Shown here in pieces: positions 34,717 to 43,606 of a stretch of DNA of 45,438 bases. The translations under genes were made by a program, and so were the position numbers. Numbering within the stretch: the stretch's first letter is position 1; each line of letters begins with the position of its first letter. The notes under the pieces are model-generated. The model was not told the DNA's origin. It did no database searches and worked only from the letters and a program-made list of their open reading frames with translations. The DNA is from a bacterium (GTDB taxonomy: Bacteria; Myxococcota_A; Bradymonadia; UBA7976; UBA1532). The stretch spans positions 1-45,438 of the forward strand of contig JAUHYW010000081.1 in NCBI GenBank assembly GCA_030426085.1, read 5' to 3'.

Positions 34717-35607
34717 TCAGCGGCCGACGGCCCCTTGCAAGATGTCCCGCAGCGCCAGCAGATCGGCTGGGCAGCCGTCCCGGTGGCGGGTCAGCAGCTC
34801 GGCCGCCACCGCCCGCTCGGCGCGGCGCCCGGTGAGTGGCCGACCGGGCGCGGCGAGGTCGTCGACCTTGAACCAGCGGTTGATCATCTCCCGGAAGAGC
34901 GCCTTGCCGCCCATGAGATCGCGCCACCGCCCGACACCCCAGCTCAGCGGATCGGCGCCGCCCGACAGCCCGGCGCACTGTGCGTCGAACGCGGCGGCGA
35001 CGGCGTCCGGGGCCAGCGCCTCGCCTGCGGCGTCGGCCAGCGCCGCCAAGGCCGGCGAGGCCAGCAGGTGGTCGAGCACCTCCGCTCGGGAGGCGGCGCG
35101 CAGCACGCCGCGCTTCAGCTTCGGCGCCGGGCAGCGCTTGACCCGGTTGCGGGCGCCGATCAGCACCCGGTTGGCCGCCTCGACCCACAGCCGGCGCTGC
35201 GCTCCGGCGACCAGGTCGGCCGTGATCGCGTCCGGCGTGGCGCTGCACCACCGGCTCTGCGTCACCCAGGCCGGCTCGAGGAAGTAGTTCTCCAGCTCCT
35301 TGCGGCGCCAGATGAGCAGGTTGTGGGTCTGCGGGTCGGGGAACGCCGCCCAGGTCGCCTCGACCGCCGCGTCGTCGTGGTCGTCGCGGTCGATGACGAA
35401 CCAGTACTCGGGGTGCGCCGGGTGCAGCGCCTGGGCCGCCGAGCGCACCGAGAAGCTGGGGCCGAGCGGCTCGACCCGGACCAGCGGGCTCAGCAGCGCG
35501 TCGAGCACCCGCACGTCGAGGCCATCGGGGTTGCCCTCGACGAAGAGCACATGCCGCGCCCGCTGACGGACCTCGGGCGCGCCGACGCCGCGGCGGACGC
35601 TGACCAT
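34717..35607 (-). CDS. DUF4435/TOPRIM protein, AriB-like (PARIS effector candidate)
   Basis: The 296-residue protein has a TOPRIM-like start: VLFVEGNPDGLDVRVLDALL with Glu24, then WFVIDRDDHDD with Asp73 and Asp75 as the metal-binding DxD. RRKELENYFLEPAW (Glu104 region) matches the conserved ELENYxLEP segment of DUF4435. In PARIS systems AriB is a DUF4435 TOPRIM nuclease released from AriA when phage anti-restriction proteins are sensed; it then cuts tRNA. Here it starts 3 nt after the stop of the AAA ATPase gene, in the PARIS gene order. The C-terminal helical part (about 160-296) is divergent. It could instead belong to another AAA/OLD-like nuclease pair. Confidence 0.8.
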   Translation of the reverse strand: MVSVRRGVGAPEVRQRARHVLFVEGNPDGLDVRVLDALLSPLVRVEPLGPSFSVRSAAQALHPAHPEYWFVIDRDDHDDAAVEATWAAFPDPQTHNLLIWRRKELENYFLEPAWVTQSRWCSATPDAITADLVAGAQRRLWVEAANRVLIGARNRVKRCPAPKLKRGVLRAASRAEVLDHLLASPALAALADAAGEALAPDAVAAAFDAQCAGLSGGADPLSWGVGRWRDLMGGKALFREMINRWFKVDDLAAPGRPLTGRRAERAVAAELLTRHRDGCPADLLALRDILQGAVGR

Positions 35608-35610
35608 CGG

Positions 35611-36651
35611 CTACTCGGGCTCCAGCATCAGCCGCCGCTCGGCGGGCACCGAGGCGAAGATCTCTTCGGCGTGGGTGGCCATGATGTACTGATTGCGGGG
35701 CGCGACCTCGCCCAGGTGGTGCACGAAGAGCCGCTGCCACTCGGCGTTGAGGTGCAGCTCGGGCTCGTCGATCAGAACGATGCTCGGGCGATCGCGGGTG
35801 GTGTGCCAGATGAGGAAGAGGGTCGAGATGAGCTCCTTCTGGCCCGAGCTGAGGCCGTCGAAGCTGTAGGACGGGCCGCCGCCGACGGGGGCGACGCGCA
35901 GGTCGAGCGCCCCGTCCGGCGCGGGCCTGAGCTTGTCGACCGTGCCACCGGCGAATGTCAGCATGAGGTCGTTGAGCGTACCGATCGCCGACTCGTCTGC
36001 CTCGCCGACATCCTCGAAGAGGCCTCCCCGGGCCATCAGGGCACGCACCAGGACTCGCTTGAAGACGCCGAACGCATCCGATTGAAAAGGTGATGGGGGC
36101 CGCAGGAGCACATCGAGCTTCGGATGGTTCTCTCGCACCTTTCGGTATGAGTGGAGGAAGAGCACCGGCGAGAGCACGAGTGGCTCCGTGCTCCACCCGA
36201 GGAGCGAGCCGAAGTAGTCCGGCGGAAAGTCGGCGTCGCGGAAGCGCGGGTCCCATACCGGATGCAGTACTTGCACCATTCGATGGTGGAGGGTGAGCCT
36301 AATCTCAGGGGGGCCGCGGAGCGAGCCATCGAGAGTTGCCTCGACGGCGAATGTGTCGGCCCCTGCTCGAACCAGCGCCTCCAGGGGTCGAGCACCCTCC
36401 AGGTTCGTGGAAGCACTTTGAACGCGGTCTCGATGCAACGCACCCGTCACCACCAGCGCGCAGCACTCCAGCACCGAGGTCTTGCCGACCCCGTTGCGGC
36501 TGCCGATCACGAAGACGTCCAGCTCCTCGGGCGTGCTCGGCGGGGGGAAGTCGAGCGCCAGATGCTCGATCGCTTTGTAGTCCTGGATCTCGATCCGGGC
36601 CAGCCGCAGCCGATCGGCGGGCGACCCGCCCGGGGCCTCGCGGGTGGCCAT
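35611..36651 (-). CDS. AAA ATPase, AriA-like (PARIS sensor candidate)
   Basis: The 346-residue ATPase has Walker A GSRNGVGKTS (50-59), an ABC-type signature LSSGQKE (267-273), Walker B SIVLIDEPE (Asp295, Glu296) and a switch His at ATHAEE (His327). The spacing is that of AAA_15/AAA_21 ATPases with an SMC-like head. It has no nuclease domain of its own and is followed 3 nt later by the DUF4435 gene, as in PARIS (AriA then AriB). GAGGAG precedes the ATG at 36651. The middle of the gene (about 35950-36450) is clearly lower in GC than the ends (one line counted by hand is 58%), suggesting mosaic origin or fast evolution of the sensor part. Confidence 0.85.
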   Translation of the reverse strand: MATREAPGGSPADRLRLARIEIQDYKAIEHLALDFPPPSTPEELDVFVIGSRNGVGKTSVLECCALVVTGALHRDRVQSASTNLEGARPLEALVRAGADTFAVEATLDGSLRGPPEIRLTLHHRMVQVLHPVWDPRFRDADFPPDYFGSLLGWSTEPLVLSPVLFLHSYRKVRENHPKLDVLLRPPSPFQSDAFGVFKRVLVRALMARGGLFEDVGEADESAIGTLNDLMLTFAGGTVDKLRPAPDGALDLRVAPVGGGPSYSFDGLSSGQKELISTLFLIWHTTRDRPSIVLIDEPELHLNAEWQRLFVHHLGEVAPRNQYIMATHAEEIFASVPAERRLMLEPE

Positions 36652-36765
36652 CGGCGGCTCCTCACTGCGCCGCGGGGCCCGCGGCGATCGATTCGCCGCA
36701 GCATGCCGCGCCCCGCGCACCGGCGCAACGCCCGGCTGCCGACGGGCTGTTGCCGCGCGCGCGGC

Positions 36766-36794
36766 TTGATCTCGTCTCGTCCGTCGGGTAGGTA
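36766..36794 (+). promoter_or_regulatory. Candidate promoter of the oligopeptide transporter operon
   Basis: TTGATC (36766-36771) and TAGGTA (36789-36794, continuing AT) have a 17-nt spacer, about 60 nt upstream of the TTG start at 36855. It is the best sigma70-like match in the 203-bp gap between the defence pair and the operon. Confidence 0.45.
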
Positions 36795-36854
36795 ATCCCG
36801 TCCGGCGTGCGGGTCCGCGCGACCCGGTACTCCACGAACCTCGGGAGGTCCTGC

Positions 36855-38543
36855 TTGAGCCGTCGCGCCGCGCCCGCCCTCGACGCCGCCGCGATCGGCC
36901 TGATGGCGCTGGCGATCCTCGCGACGGGCTGCCGCAGCGACCGCTCCCCGCCCATCGAGCGCCGCTCGCCCCCGCCGAAGGCCGGGCAGACGGCGGCGGC
37001 GACCGACACCGCCCGCGACGGGGCGCAGACCACCTTCGAGACCGGGAAGGACCGCTTCGTCTTCGCCATCGGCGGCGAGCCGGAGACCCTCGACCCGGGG
37101 CGGGCCCGGGGGGTCAACGAGAACAAGATCATCAGCAACCTGTTCGAGGGGCTCGTCGAGGTGCCCCTCGGCGCCGGGCCGCCGGTGCCCGGGGTCGCCG
37201 AGCGCTGGCAACGCTCGGAGGACGGCCGCGAGTACACCTTCCACCTGCGCAAAGACGCGAAGTGGAGCAACGGCGACCCGGTCACCGCCGAGGACTTCCG
37301 CTATAGCTGGATGCGGGTGCTCGACAAGAGCCTCGCGGCGCCCTACGCCGACATGCTGTACGTCATCGAGGGCGCCCGGGACCACTACGAGGGGCGGAAC
37401 CCCGACCCGGAGTCGGTCGCGATCACCGTGGTCGACCCCCACACGCTGAAGGTGCGGCTGGCCTACGTGGCGCCGTTCTTCCTCGAGCTGTGCGCCTTCT
37501 ACACCTACCGCCCGGTGCACCGGGCCACCGTCGAGGCGCTGCCCGACCGCTGGACCCGGCCGGAGCACATCGTCGTCAACGGGCCCTACACGCTCGTCGA
37601 GTGGAGCCTCAACCAGCGGCTGCGGGCGACGCAGAACCCGCACTACTGGGGGCGGGACGCGCTGCACATCCGCGAGTTCGAGGCGCTGCCCATCCAGGAG
37701 AACACCACGATGCTCACCGTCTACGAGGGCGGCGGGCTGGACTGGAACGGCTCGCTCGATCTGCCCGCGATCAAGATCAGCACCCTCGAGCGGCGGCCCG
37801 ACTACCACGTGAACCCGTACCTCGGGGTGTACTTCTACCGGTACAACGTCACCCGCGAGGCGCTGGCCGACAACCGGGTGCGGCAGGCGCTGGCGATGGC
37901 CGTCGACCGCGAGGCGATCACCACGGTGATCAAGATGGGCATCACCCCCAGCGCCACGATGGTGCCGAAGATGGGGGCCTACGTCTCGGCCGGGACCGAC
38001 GTGCGCTTCGACCCCAAGCGGGCCCGCGCGCTGCTCGCCGAGGCGGGCTACCCCGGCGGCGAGGGCTTCCCCCGGATGCAGGTGCTCTACAACACGCAGG
38101 AGAACCACAAGCGCATCGCCGAGATGATCCAGCAGATGTGGGCCCGGCACCTCAACGTGCAGGCCGACCTCGAGAACCAGGAGTGGAAGGTCTACCTCAA
38201 GTCGCAGCGCGACCTGGACTACGACATCAGCCGCTCGGGCTGGATCGGGGACTACCTGGACCCGATGACCTTCCTCGGTATGTGGAGCACGGGCAACGGC
38301 AACAACAACACCGGCTGGTCGGACAAAGAGTACGACGGCCTGCTCGAGCGCGCCCGCCACGAGGGCGACGAGCAGCGGCGGCTCGATCTGTTGCGTCAGG
38401 CGGAGGGCATCCTGCTGCAGCGGGGGCCGGTGCTGCCGATCTACCACTACGCGCGGGCCTATCTGCTCAACCCGGCGGTCGAAGGCTTCGAGCCCCACCC
38501 GCTCGACCTGCACCCGATCAAGTACATCCGAAAGACCCGATGA
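36855..38543 (+). CDS. Oligopeptide-binding lipoprotein, OppA-like (first copy)
   Basis: The 562-residue protein is an SBP_bac_5 family periplasmic binding protein. Starting at TTG 36855 gives GGGAGG 7 nt upstream and a leader ending LAILATGC. The ATG at 36807 would add 16 residues before this and lacks a ribosome site. FAIGGEPETLDPGRARG, DGREYTFHLRKDAKWSNGDPVTAEDFRYSW and the C-terminal YDISRSGWIGDYLDPMTFLGMW are OppA hallmarks. It captures peptides outside the inner membrane for the OppBCDF permease encoded downstream. It is clearly a paralogue of the next gene, sharing SWxRVLD, PYLGVYFYxYNV and WIGDYxDPMTFL. Confidence 0.92.
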   Translation: MSRRAAPALDAAAIGLMALAILATGCRSDRSPPIERRSPPPKAGQTAAATDTARDGAQTTFETGKDRFVFAIGGEPETLDPGRARGVNENKIISNLFEGLVEVPLGAGPPVPGVAERWQRSEDGREYTFHLRKDAKWSNGDPVTAEDFRYSWMRVLDKSLAAPYADMLYVIEGARDHYEGRNPDPESVAITVVDPHTLKVRLAYVAPFFLELCAFYTYRPVHRATVEALPDRWTRPEHIVVNGPYTLVEWSLNQRLRATQNPHYWGRDALHIREFEALPIQENTTMLTVYEGGGLDWNGSLDLPAIKISTLERRPDYHVNPYLGVYFYRYNVTREALADNRVRQALAMAVDREAITTVIKMGITPSATMVPKMGAYVSAGTDVRFDPKRARALLAEAGYPGGEGFPRMQVLYNTQENHKRIAEMIQQMWARHLNVQADLENQEWKVYLKSQRDLDYDISRSGWIGDYLDPMTFLGMWSTGNGNNNTGWSDKEYDGLLERARHEGDEQRRLDLLRQAEGILLQRGPVLPIYHYARAYLLNPAVEGFEPHPLDLHPIKYIRKTR

Positions 38544-38584
38544 GCCCCAGCCCGAACCGACGGACCCCCTGCGCCGGAGGACCC

Positions 38585-40270
38585 ATGAGCCACATGCCCC
38601 GCGCCGCGCGCCTGCTGGCGCTGTCTGCGCTCGCCGCCGCGGCGGTCGCGTGCAGCAGCAAGAACAGCACCGACGAGACCCCCGCCGGTGAGAAGGGCGC
38701 CGCCGCGACCGCCGACGGCGTCACCGCCGCCGACCGCAAGGAGCGCGACCCCCGGGTCTTCCTGCGCAGCCTCGGCGAGCCGGAGTACCTCGACCCGGGC
38801 CTGATCAGCGAGTCGGAGGGCGGCATCGTCGCCCACGACACCTTCGAGGGGCTGTATCAGTACGGCCCGACCCACCGGGAGTGGGTGCCCGGGGTGGCCA
38901 AGAGCCACGAGGTCTCGCCCGACGGCCGCACCTGGACGTTCAAGCTGCGCGCCGACTCCAAGTGGTCCGACGGCACCCCGGTGACCGCCAAGGACTTCGA
39001 GTGGAGCTGGAAGCGAGTGCTCGACCCCAAGACCGCCTCGCGCTACGCGGGCATCCTGTGGGTCATCGAGGGGGCCAAGGACTACAACCAGAACCCGGAT
39101 GACGCCAAGGCCGCGGCGCTGCGCGACGCGGTCGGGGTCACCGCGCTCGACGACCACACCCTCCAGGTCGAGCTGGTCGCGCCGACGCCGTACTTCCTGC
39201 AGCTCACCGCGTTCTACACCTACGCCCCGGCGCCGCGGCACGTCATCGAGAAGCACGGCGACAAGTGGGCCCGCCCGGAGAACATCGTCAGCAACGGCCC
39301 GTGGAAGGTCGTCGAGTGGACCTCGCAGCAGCAGATCGTGGCCACCGCGAACCCCCACTACTGGGACAAGGCCAGCCTGCCGTTCGACAAGATCGTCTAC
39401 CGCATCACCCAGGAGAGCGGCCCGGCCCACAACATGTACCTGGGCAACGAGCTGGACTACCTCGACAGCAAGATCCCGCCGTCGATGCTGACCAAGTACA
39501 CCCGCGAGCGCTTCCCCGACATGAAGACCACCCCTTATCTCGGGGTGTATTTCTACATGTACAACGTCAAGAAGCCGCCGTTCGACGACGTGCGGGTGCG
39601 CAAGGCGCTCAACCTCGCCATCGACAAGAGCAAGATCGGCAAGTTCGTGGTCAAGGGCGGGCAGGCGCCGGCGGCCAACATCGTGCACCCGGGGCTGAAG
39701 GAGATGGGCTACGCCGTGCCCCAGGGGCCCGAGTTCGACCCCGAGAAGGCCAAGGCGCTGCTCGCCGAGGCGGGCTACGCCGACCCGAAGACCTTCCCCC
39801 GGTTCCAGATCAGCTACAACACGCTCGAGGGGCACAAGCTCGTCGCCGAGTACATCCAGCAGCAGTGGAAGAAGAACCTCGGCATCGAGTGCGACCTCGA
39901 CAACATGGAGTGGAAGGTGCTGCTCAAGAAGCAGCACGACCGCGACTTCGCGGTGAGCCGCTCGGCCTGGATCGGGGACTACATCGACCCGATGACCTTC
40001 CTCGACCTGTGGGAGGGCGACAATCCCAACAACCGCACCAACTGGGCCAACCCGAAGTACGACGGGCTCATCGCCGCCGCCCGCTCCGAGGCCGACCCCG
40101 ACAAGCGGCTCGACCTCTTGCGGCAGGCCGAAGAGGTCTTCCTCGAGGAGGTCCCGGCGTTCGGCATCTACTTCTACGTCAAGCAGGATCTGGTCAAGCC
40201 GTGGGTCGAGGGCTATCAGCCGCACCTCCAGGGCATCCACGCCAGCCGCTACTTCAAAGTGAAGCTGTGA
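38585..40270 (+). CDS. Oligopeptide-binding lipoprotein, OppA-like (second copy)
   Basis: The 561-residue SBP_bac_5 protein has the leader MSHMPRAARLLALSALAAAAVAC and GGAGG before the ATG. It shares the full fold with the preceding gene (RSLGEPEYLDPGLISE, WTFKLRADSKWSDGTPVTAKDFEWSWKRVLDPKTASRYAGI, AVSRSAWIGDYIDPMTFLDLW). It differs in ligand-pocket loops, so the two may bind different peptide sets for one permease. It has more Lys codons (AAG) than its paralogue, the pattern of E. coli-type OppA. The two genes are 41 nt apart in one operon. Confidence 0.93.
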   Translation: MSHMPRAARLLALSALAAAAVACSSKNSTDETPAGEKGAAATADGVTAADRKERDPRVFLRSLGEPEYLDPGLISESEGGIVAHDTFEGLYQYGPTHREWVPGVAKSHEVSPDGRTWTFKLRADSKWSDGTPVTAKDFEWSWKRVLDPKTASRYAGILWVIEGAKDYNQNPDDAKAAALRDAVGVTALDDHTLQVELVAPTPYFLQLTAFYTYAPAPRHVIEKHGDKWARPENIVSNGPWKVVEWTSQQQIVATANPHYWDKASLPFDKIVYRITQESGPAHNMYLGNELDYLDSKIPPSMLTKYTRERFPDMKTTPYLGVYFYMYNVKKPPFDDVRVRKALNLAIDKSKIGKFVVKGGQAPAANIVHPGLKEMGYAVPQGPEFDPEKAKALLAEAGYADPKTFPRFQISYNTLEGHKLVAEYIQQQWKKNLGIECDLDNMEWKVLLKKQHDRDFAVSRSAWIGDYIDPMTFLDLWEGDNPNNRTNWANPKYDGLIAAARSEADPDKRLDLLRQAEEVFLEEVPAFGIYFYVKQDLVKPWVEGYQPHLQGIHASRYFKVKL

Positions 40271-40321
40271 CGCTCTGACCGCGGCCCCGGCCGCACCCCG
40301 ACCCCCGACTCCGGAGGAGCC

Positions 40322-41266
40322 GTGGTCCGCTTCATCATCCGGCGCCTGATCAGCTCGGTGCTGGTGCTGTTCGTGATCATCACCGCGTCGTTCTTCGTCA
40401 TGAAGGTGGCCCCCGGCGGGCCGTTCGACGCCGATCGCAAGCTGCCCGACGAGGTCAAGAAGAACATCGAGGCCAAGTACCACCTCGACAAGCCCCTGTG
40501 GCAGCAGTACGGGCTCCAGATGAAGAGCATCGTGCTGCACGGCGACTTCGGCCCGTCGATGAAGTACCCCGATCGCACGGTCAACGAGATCCTGGCCGAC
40601 GGGCTGCCGGTGAGCATGCTGCTCGGGGTGCAGGCCCTGATCATCGCCCTGATCATCGGGCTGCCGGCGGGGCTGATATCGGGGCTCAAACAGAACACGC
40701 TGACCGACTACACGGTGATGACCGGGGCGATGGCCGGGGTCTCGGTCCCCAACTTCGTGCTGGGGCCGCTGCTCATCTGGATCTTCGCGATCCAGTTCCA
40801 GTGGTTCGACGCGGCCAACTGGCACGGGCTGTCGAAGGGGCTGGGGCCGCACATCGCCACCAGCTTCCTGCCCAGCCTGACCCTGGGCATGTACTTCGCG
40901 GCCTACATCGCCCGGCTGACCCGGGGCGGCATGCTCGAGATCATCCGCCAGGACTACATCGGCACCGCCCGGGCCAAGGGGCTCGCCGAGAAGGTGGTGG
41001 TGATGCGCCACGCGCTCAAGGGCGCGATCATCCCGGTGGTCAGCTACCTGGGGCCGGCCTTCGCCGCGATGCTGACCGGCTCGGTGGTCATCGAGAAGAT
41101 CTTCAACATCCCCGGCCTCGGCACCCACTTCGTCAACTCGGCGTTCAACCGGGACTACCCGCTGGTGCTGGGCACGATCGTGCTCTACTCGGCGCTGCTG
41201 GTCCTGCTCAACCTGGTGGTGGACGTGCTCTACACCGTGCTCGACCCGCGGGTGTCGTATGACTGA
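40322..41266 (+). CDS. oppB: Oligopeptide ABC transporter permease OppB
   Basis: The 314-residue permease starts at GTG 40322 with GGAGGAG upstream. Six membrane helices are evident, starting MVRFIIRRLISSVLVLFVIITASFFVMKVAPGGPF. The EAA loop region is TRGGMLEIIRQDYIGTARAKGLAEKVVVMRHALKGAIIPVVSYLGP, the contact site for the ATPases. It forms the inner-membrane channel with OppC. The last 8 nt overlap the start of oppC (ATGACTGA). Confidence 0.95.
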   Translation: MVRFIIRRLISSVLVLFVIITASFFVMKVAPGGPFDADRKLPDEVKKNIEAKYHLDKPLWQQYGLQMKSIVLHGDFGPSMKYPDRTVNEILADGLPVSMLLGVQALIIALIIGLPAGLISGLKQNTLTDYTVMTGAMAGVSVPNFVLGPLLIWIFAIQFQWFDAANWHGLSKGLGPHIATSFLPSLTLGMYFAAYIARLTRGGMLEIIRQDYIGTARAKGLAEKVVVMRHALKGAIIPVVSYLGPAFAAMLTGSVVIEKIFNIPGLGTHFVNSAFNRDYPLVLGTIVLYSALLVLLNLVVDVLYTVLDPRVSYD

Positions 41267-42605
41267 GCCCCTGCACGACGGCGGCCCGCCGCGGGGCGAG
41301 TCGCTCGAGACGACCAGCAAGCGCCAGCTCGAGAAGGGCACCAGCCTGTGGGCCGACGCCTGGAAGCGGCTGCTCAAGAACCGGGCGGCGCTGGCCGGGG
41401 CGCTCATCGTGGCCTTCATGGCCCTGTGCGCGGTGCTGTTCCCGATCATCGAGAGCGAGTTCACCCGCTTCCGCTTCGACGAGCAGCACCTCTCGGCCCA
41501 GCCCAAGCCGGTCGGGGCCCGCAGCGTGCCCGAGACCCACTTCCGCGTCGACGCCGAGATGAAGGCGAAGTTCGGCTACATCGACGCCGACGGCAGCGGC
41601 GCCATCAGCCGGCAGGAGCTGGCGGCGGCGATGCGCATGGGGGAGTTCAACACCCTCGACTTCGACGAGAGCGGCGCCCTGGGCGCGGCCGAGCTGGCCG
41701 AGGCCCCGATCAACCTCATCAAGGACGACGCGGCGTATACGCTCCAGGTGCTCGACGGGGACGGCGACGGCGAGCTCTCGCCCGAGGAGGCGTTCGACGG
41801 CGAGCTGACCGACGTGATGCCCGAGAGCGAGGCCCGGTTCTTCATCGGCAAGTTCGACGCCGACGACGACCGCGAGCTGTCCGAGGCCGAGTTCCCCGGG
41901 CTGCCGCTGCCCGAGGTGCACTGGTTCGGCACCGACGAGCTGGGCCGGGACATGCTGACCCGGGTGGTGATGGGGGCCCGGGTCTCGCTGCTCGTCGGCT
42001 TCATCGCGACGATGGTCAGCTTCCTCATCGGGGTGATCTGGGGGGCGACCGCCGGGTTCTACGGGGGCAAGGTCGACAACCTCATGATGCGGTTCGTCGA
42101 TGTCATGTACGGCATGCCGTTCATGTTCCTGGTCATCCTGCTGATGGTGATCTTCCAGGACATGCCGGCCGATCGAAAACTCTTCCTGCTGTTCATGGCG
42201 CTGGGCGCGGTGCAATGGCTGACGATGGCCCGCATCGTGCGCGGGCAGGTCATCTCGCTCAAGGGGCGGGAGTTCGTCGAGGCGGCCCGGGCCATCGGGG
42301 TCGCCAAGCGGCGCATCATCTTCCGCCACCTCATCCCCAACGCGCTGGGCCCGATCATCGTCTACCTGACCCTGACGGTGCCCGCGGTCATGCTGCAGGA
42401 GGCCTTCTTGAGCTTCCTCGGCCTCGGGGTGCAGGCGCCCTACGCCTCGTGGGGCTCGCTGGCCGCCGAGGGGGCCAAGGCGTTCCGGGAGTACCCCTGG
42501 CTGATCATCTTCCCCGGCTCGGCGCTGGCGGTGACCCTGCTCTCGCTCAACTTCTTCGGTGACGGGCTGCGCGACGCGCTCGATCCCCAAGTGCGCAAGG
42601 ACTGA
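41259..42605 (+). CDS. oppC: OppC permease with a four-EF-hand insertion
   Basis: The 448-residue protein is some 140 residues longer than typical OppC. After the first membrane helix (about 43-63), and before the usual [25 protein letters not shown] entry at 223-247, there is an inserted domain with four 12-residue EF-hand loops: 109-120 ([12 protein letters not shown]), 134-145 ([12 protein letters not shown]), 166-177 ([12 protein letters not shown]) and 200-211 ([12 protein letters not shown]). Positions 1, 3, 5, 9 and 12 fit calcium coordination in nearly all; position 6 is Gly except Arg205 in the fourth. Standard topology puts the insert in the periplasm. The EAA loop ([28 protein letters not shown]) is intact, so transport should work. 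Calcium control of peptide import is an inference. Confidence 0.92.
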   Translation: MTEPLHDGGPPRGESLETTSKRQLEKGTSLWADAWKRLLKNRAALAGALIVAFMALCAVLFPIIESEFTRFRFDEQHLSAQPKPVGARSVPETHFRVDAEMKAKFGYIDADGSGAISRQELAAAMRMGEFNTLDFDESGALGAAELAEAPINLIKDDAAYTLQVLDGDGDGELSPEEAFDGELTDVMPESEARFFIGKFDADDDRELSEAEFPGLPLPEVHWFGTDELGRDMLTRVVMGARVSLLVGFIATMVSFLIGVIWGATAGFYGGKVDNLMMRFVDVMYGMPFMFLVILLMVIFQDMPADRKLFLLFMALGAVQWLTMARIVRGQVISLKGREFVEAARAIGVAKRRIIFRHLIPNALGPIIVYLTLTVPAVMLQEAFLSFLGLGVQAPYASWGSLAAEGAKAFREYPWLIIFPGSALAVTLLSLNFFGDGLRDALDPQVRKD

Positions 42606-42607
42606 TC

Positions 42608-43606
42608 ATGCCCAGGAGCGACGACATCCTGCTGTCGGTGCGCGATCTCCGGGTGGAGTTCCGCACCGAGGGCCAGACCATCCGGGCGGTGGACGGGGTC
42701 GACTTCGACCTGCGCCGGGGCCAGACCCTGGGCATCGTCGGCGAGTCGGGCTCGGGCAAGAGCGTCACCTGCAAGTCGCTGATGCAGCTCATCCCGATGC
42801 CGCCGGGGCGCATCGCGGGGGGCACGGTCGACTTCGAGGGGCGCGACCTCTTGCGGCTCTCGCGGCGGGAGATGCGGGCCCTGCGGGGCAACGACATCTC
42901 GATGATCTTCCAGGACCCGATGACCAGCCTCAACCCGTTCCTCAAGGTGAGCCGGCAGCTCACCGAGGTGCTCGAGCTGCACCAGGGCATGAGCCGCAAG
43001 GAGGCCCGGACCGAGGCCATCGGCATGCTGGAGAAGGTGGGCATCCCCGATCCGGTCAAGCGCTTCGACCAGTACCCCCACCAGTTCTCGGGCGGCATGC
43101 GCCAGCGGGTCATGATCGCCATGGCGCTGTTGTGCCGGCCCAAGCTGCTCATCGCCGACGAGCCGACGACGGCGCTCGACGTGACGATCCAGGCCCAGAT
43201 CCTGGAGCTCATCAAGACCCTCAAGGACGAGGTGGGCACCAGCGTCATCCTCATCACCCACGACCTGGGGGTGGTGGCGGGCATGGCCGACGAGCTCTTG
43301 GTGATGTACGCCGGCAAGATCGCCGAGCGGGCCCCGGCCGGGCCGCTGTTCAAGCAGCCGGCCCACCCCTACACCGACGGGCTCTTGAAGTCGGTGCCCC
43401 GGGTCGACGAGAGCCAGCACACCCGCTTGCAGAGCATCCGCGGGCTGCCGCCGGTCGTCAGCGAGCTGCCCCCCGGCTGCCCGTTTGCGCCCCGCTGCGA
43501 CTACGCCACCGCGGCGTGCGGCCAGACCTACCCCGCGGCCCGGGACTTCGGCGACGGGCAGCAGGCCCACTGCCATCACCCGCTGCGGGAGGAGGTCGCC
43601 CGATGA
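42608..43606 (+). CDS. oppD: Oligopeptide ABC transporter ATPase OppD
   Basis: The 332-residue ATPase has Walker A GESGSGKS (45-52), a Q-loop at [12 protein letters not shown], signature [15 protein letters not shown], Walker [13 protein letters not shown] and switch His at ITHDLG. The C-terminal oligo_HPY segment with conserved Cys ([15 protein letters not shown], ending HCHHP) is typical of OppD/DppD. It powers import with OppF on the cytosolic face of OppBC. It begins 2 nt after oppC and overlaps the start of oppF (ATGA). Confidence 0.96.
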   Translation: MPRSDDILLSVRDLRVEFRTEGQTIRAVDGVDFDLRRGQTLGIVGESGSGKSVTCKSLMQLIPMPPGRIAGGTVDFEGRDLLRLSRREMRALRGNDISMIFQDPMTSLNPFLKVSRQLTEVLELHQGMSRKEARTEAIGMLEKVGIPDPVKRFDQYPHQFSGGMRQRVMIAMALLCRPKLLIADEPTTALDVTIQAQILELIKTLKDEVGTSVILITHDLGVVAGMADELLVMYAGKIAERAPAGPLFKQPAHPYTDGLLKSVPRVDESQHTRLQSIRGLPPVVSELPPGCPFAPRCDYATAACGQTYPAARDFGDGQQAHCHHPLREEVAR

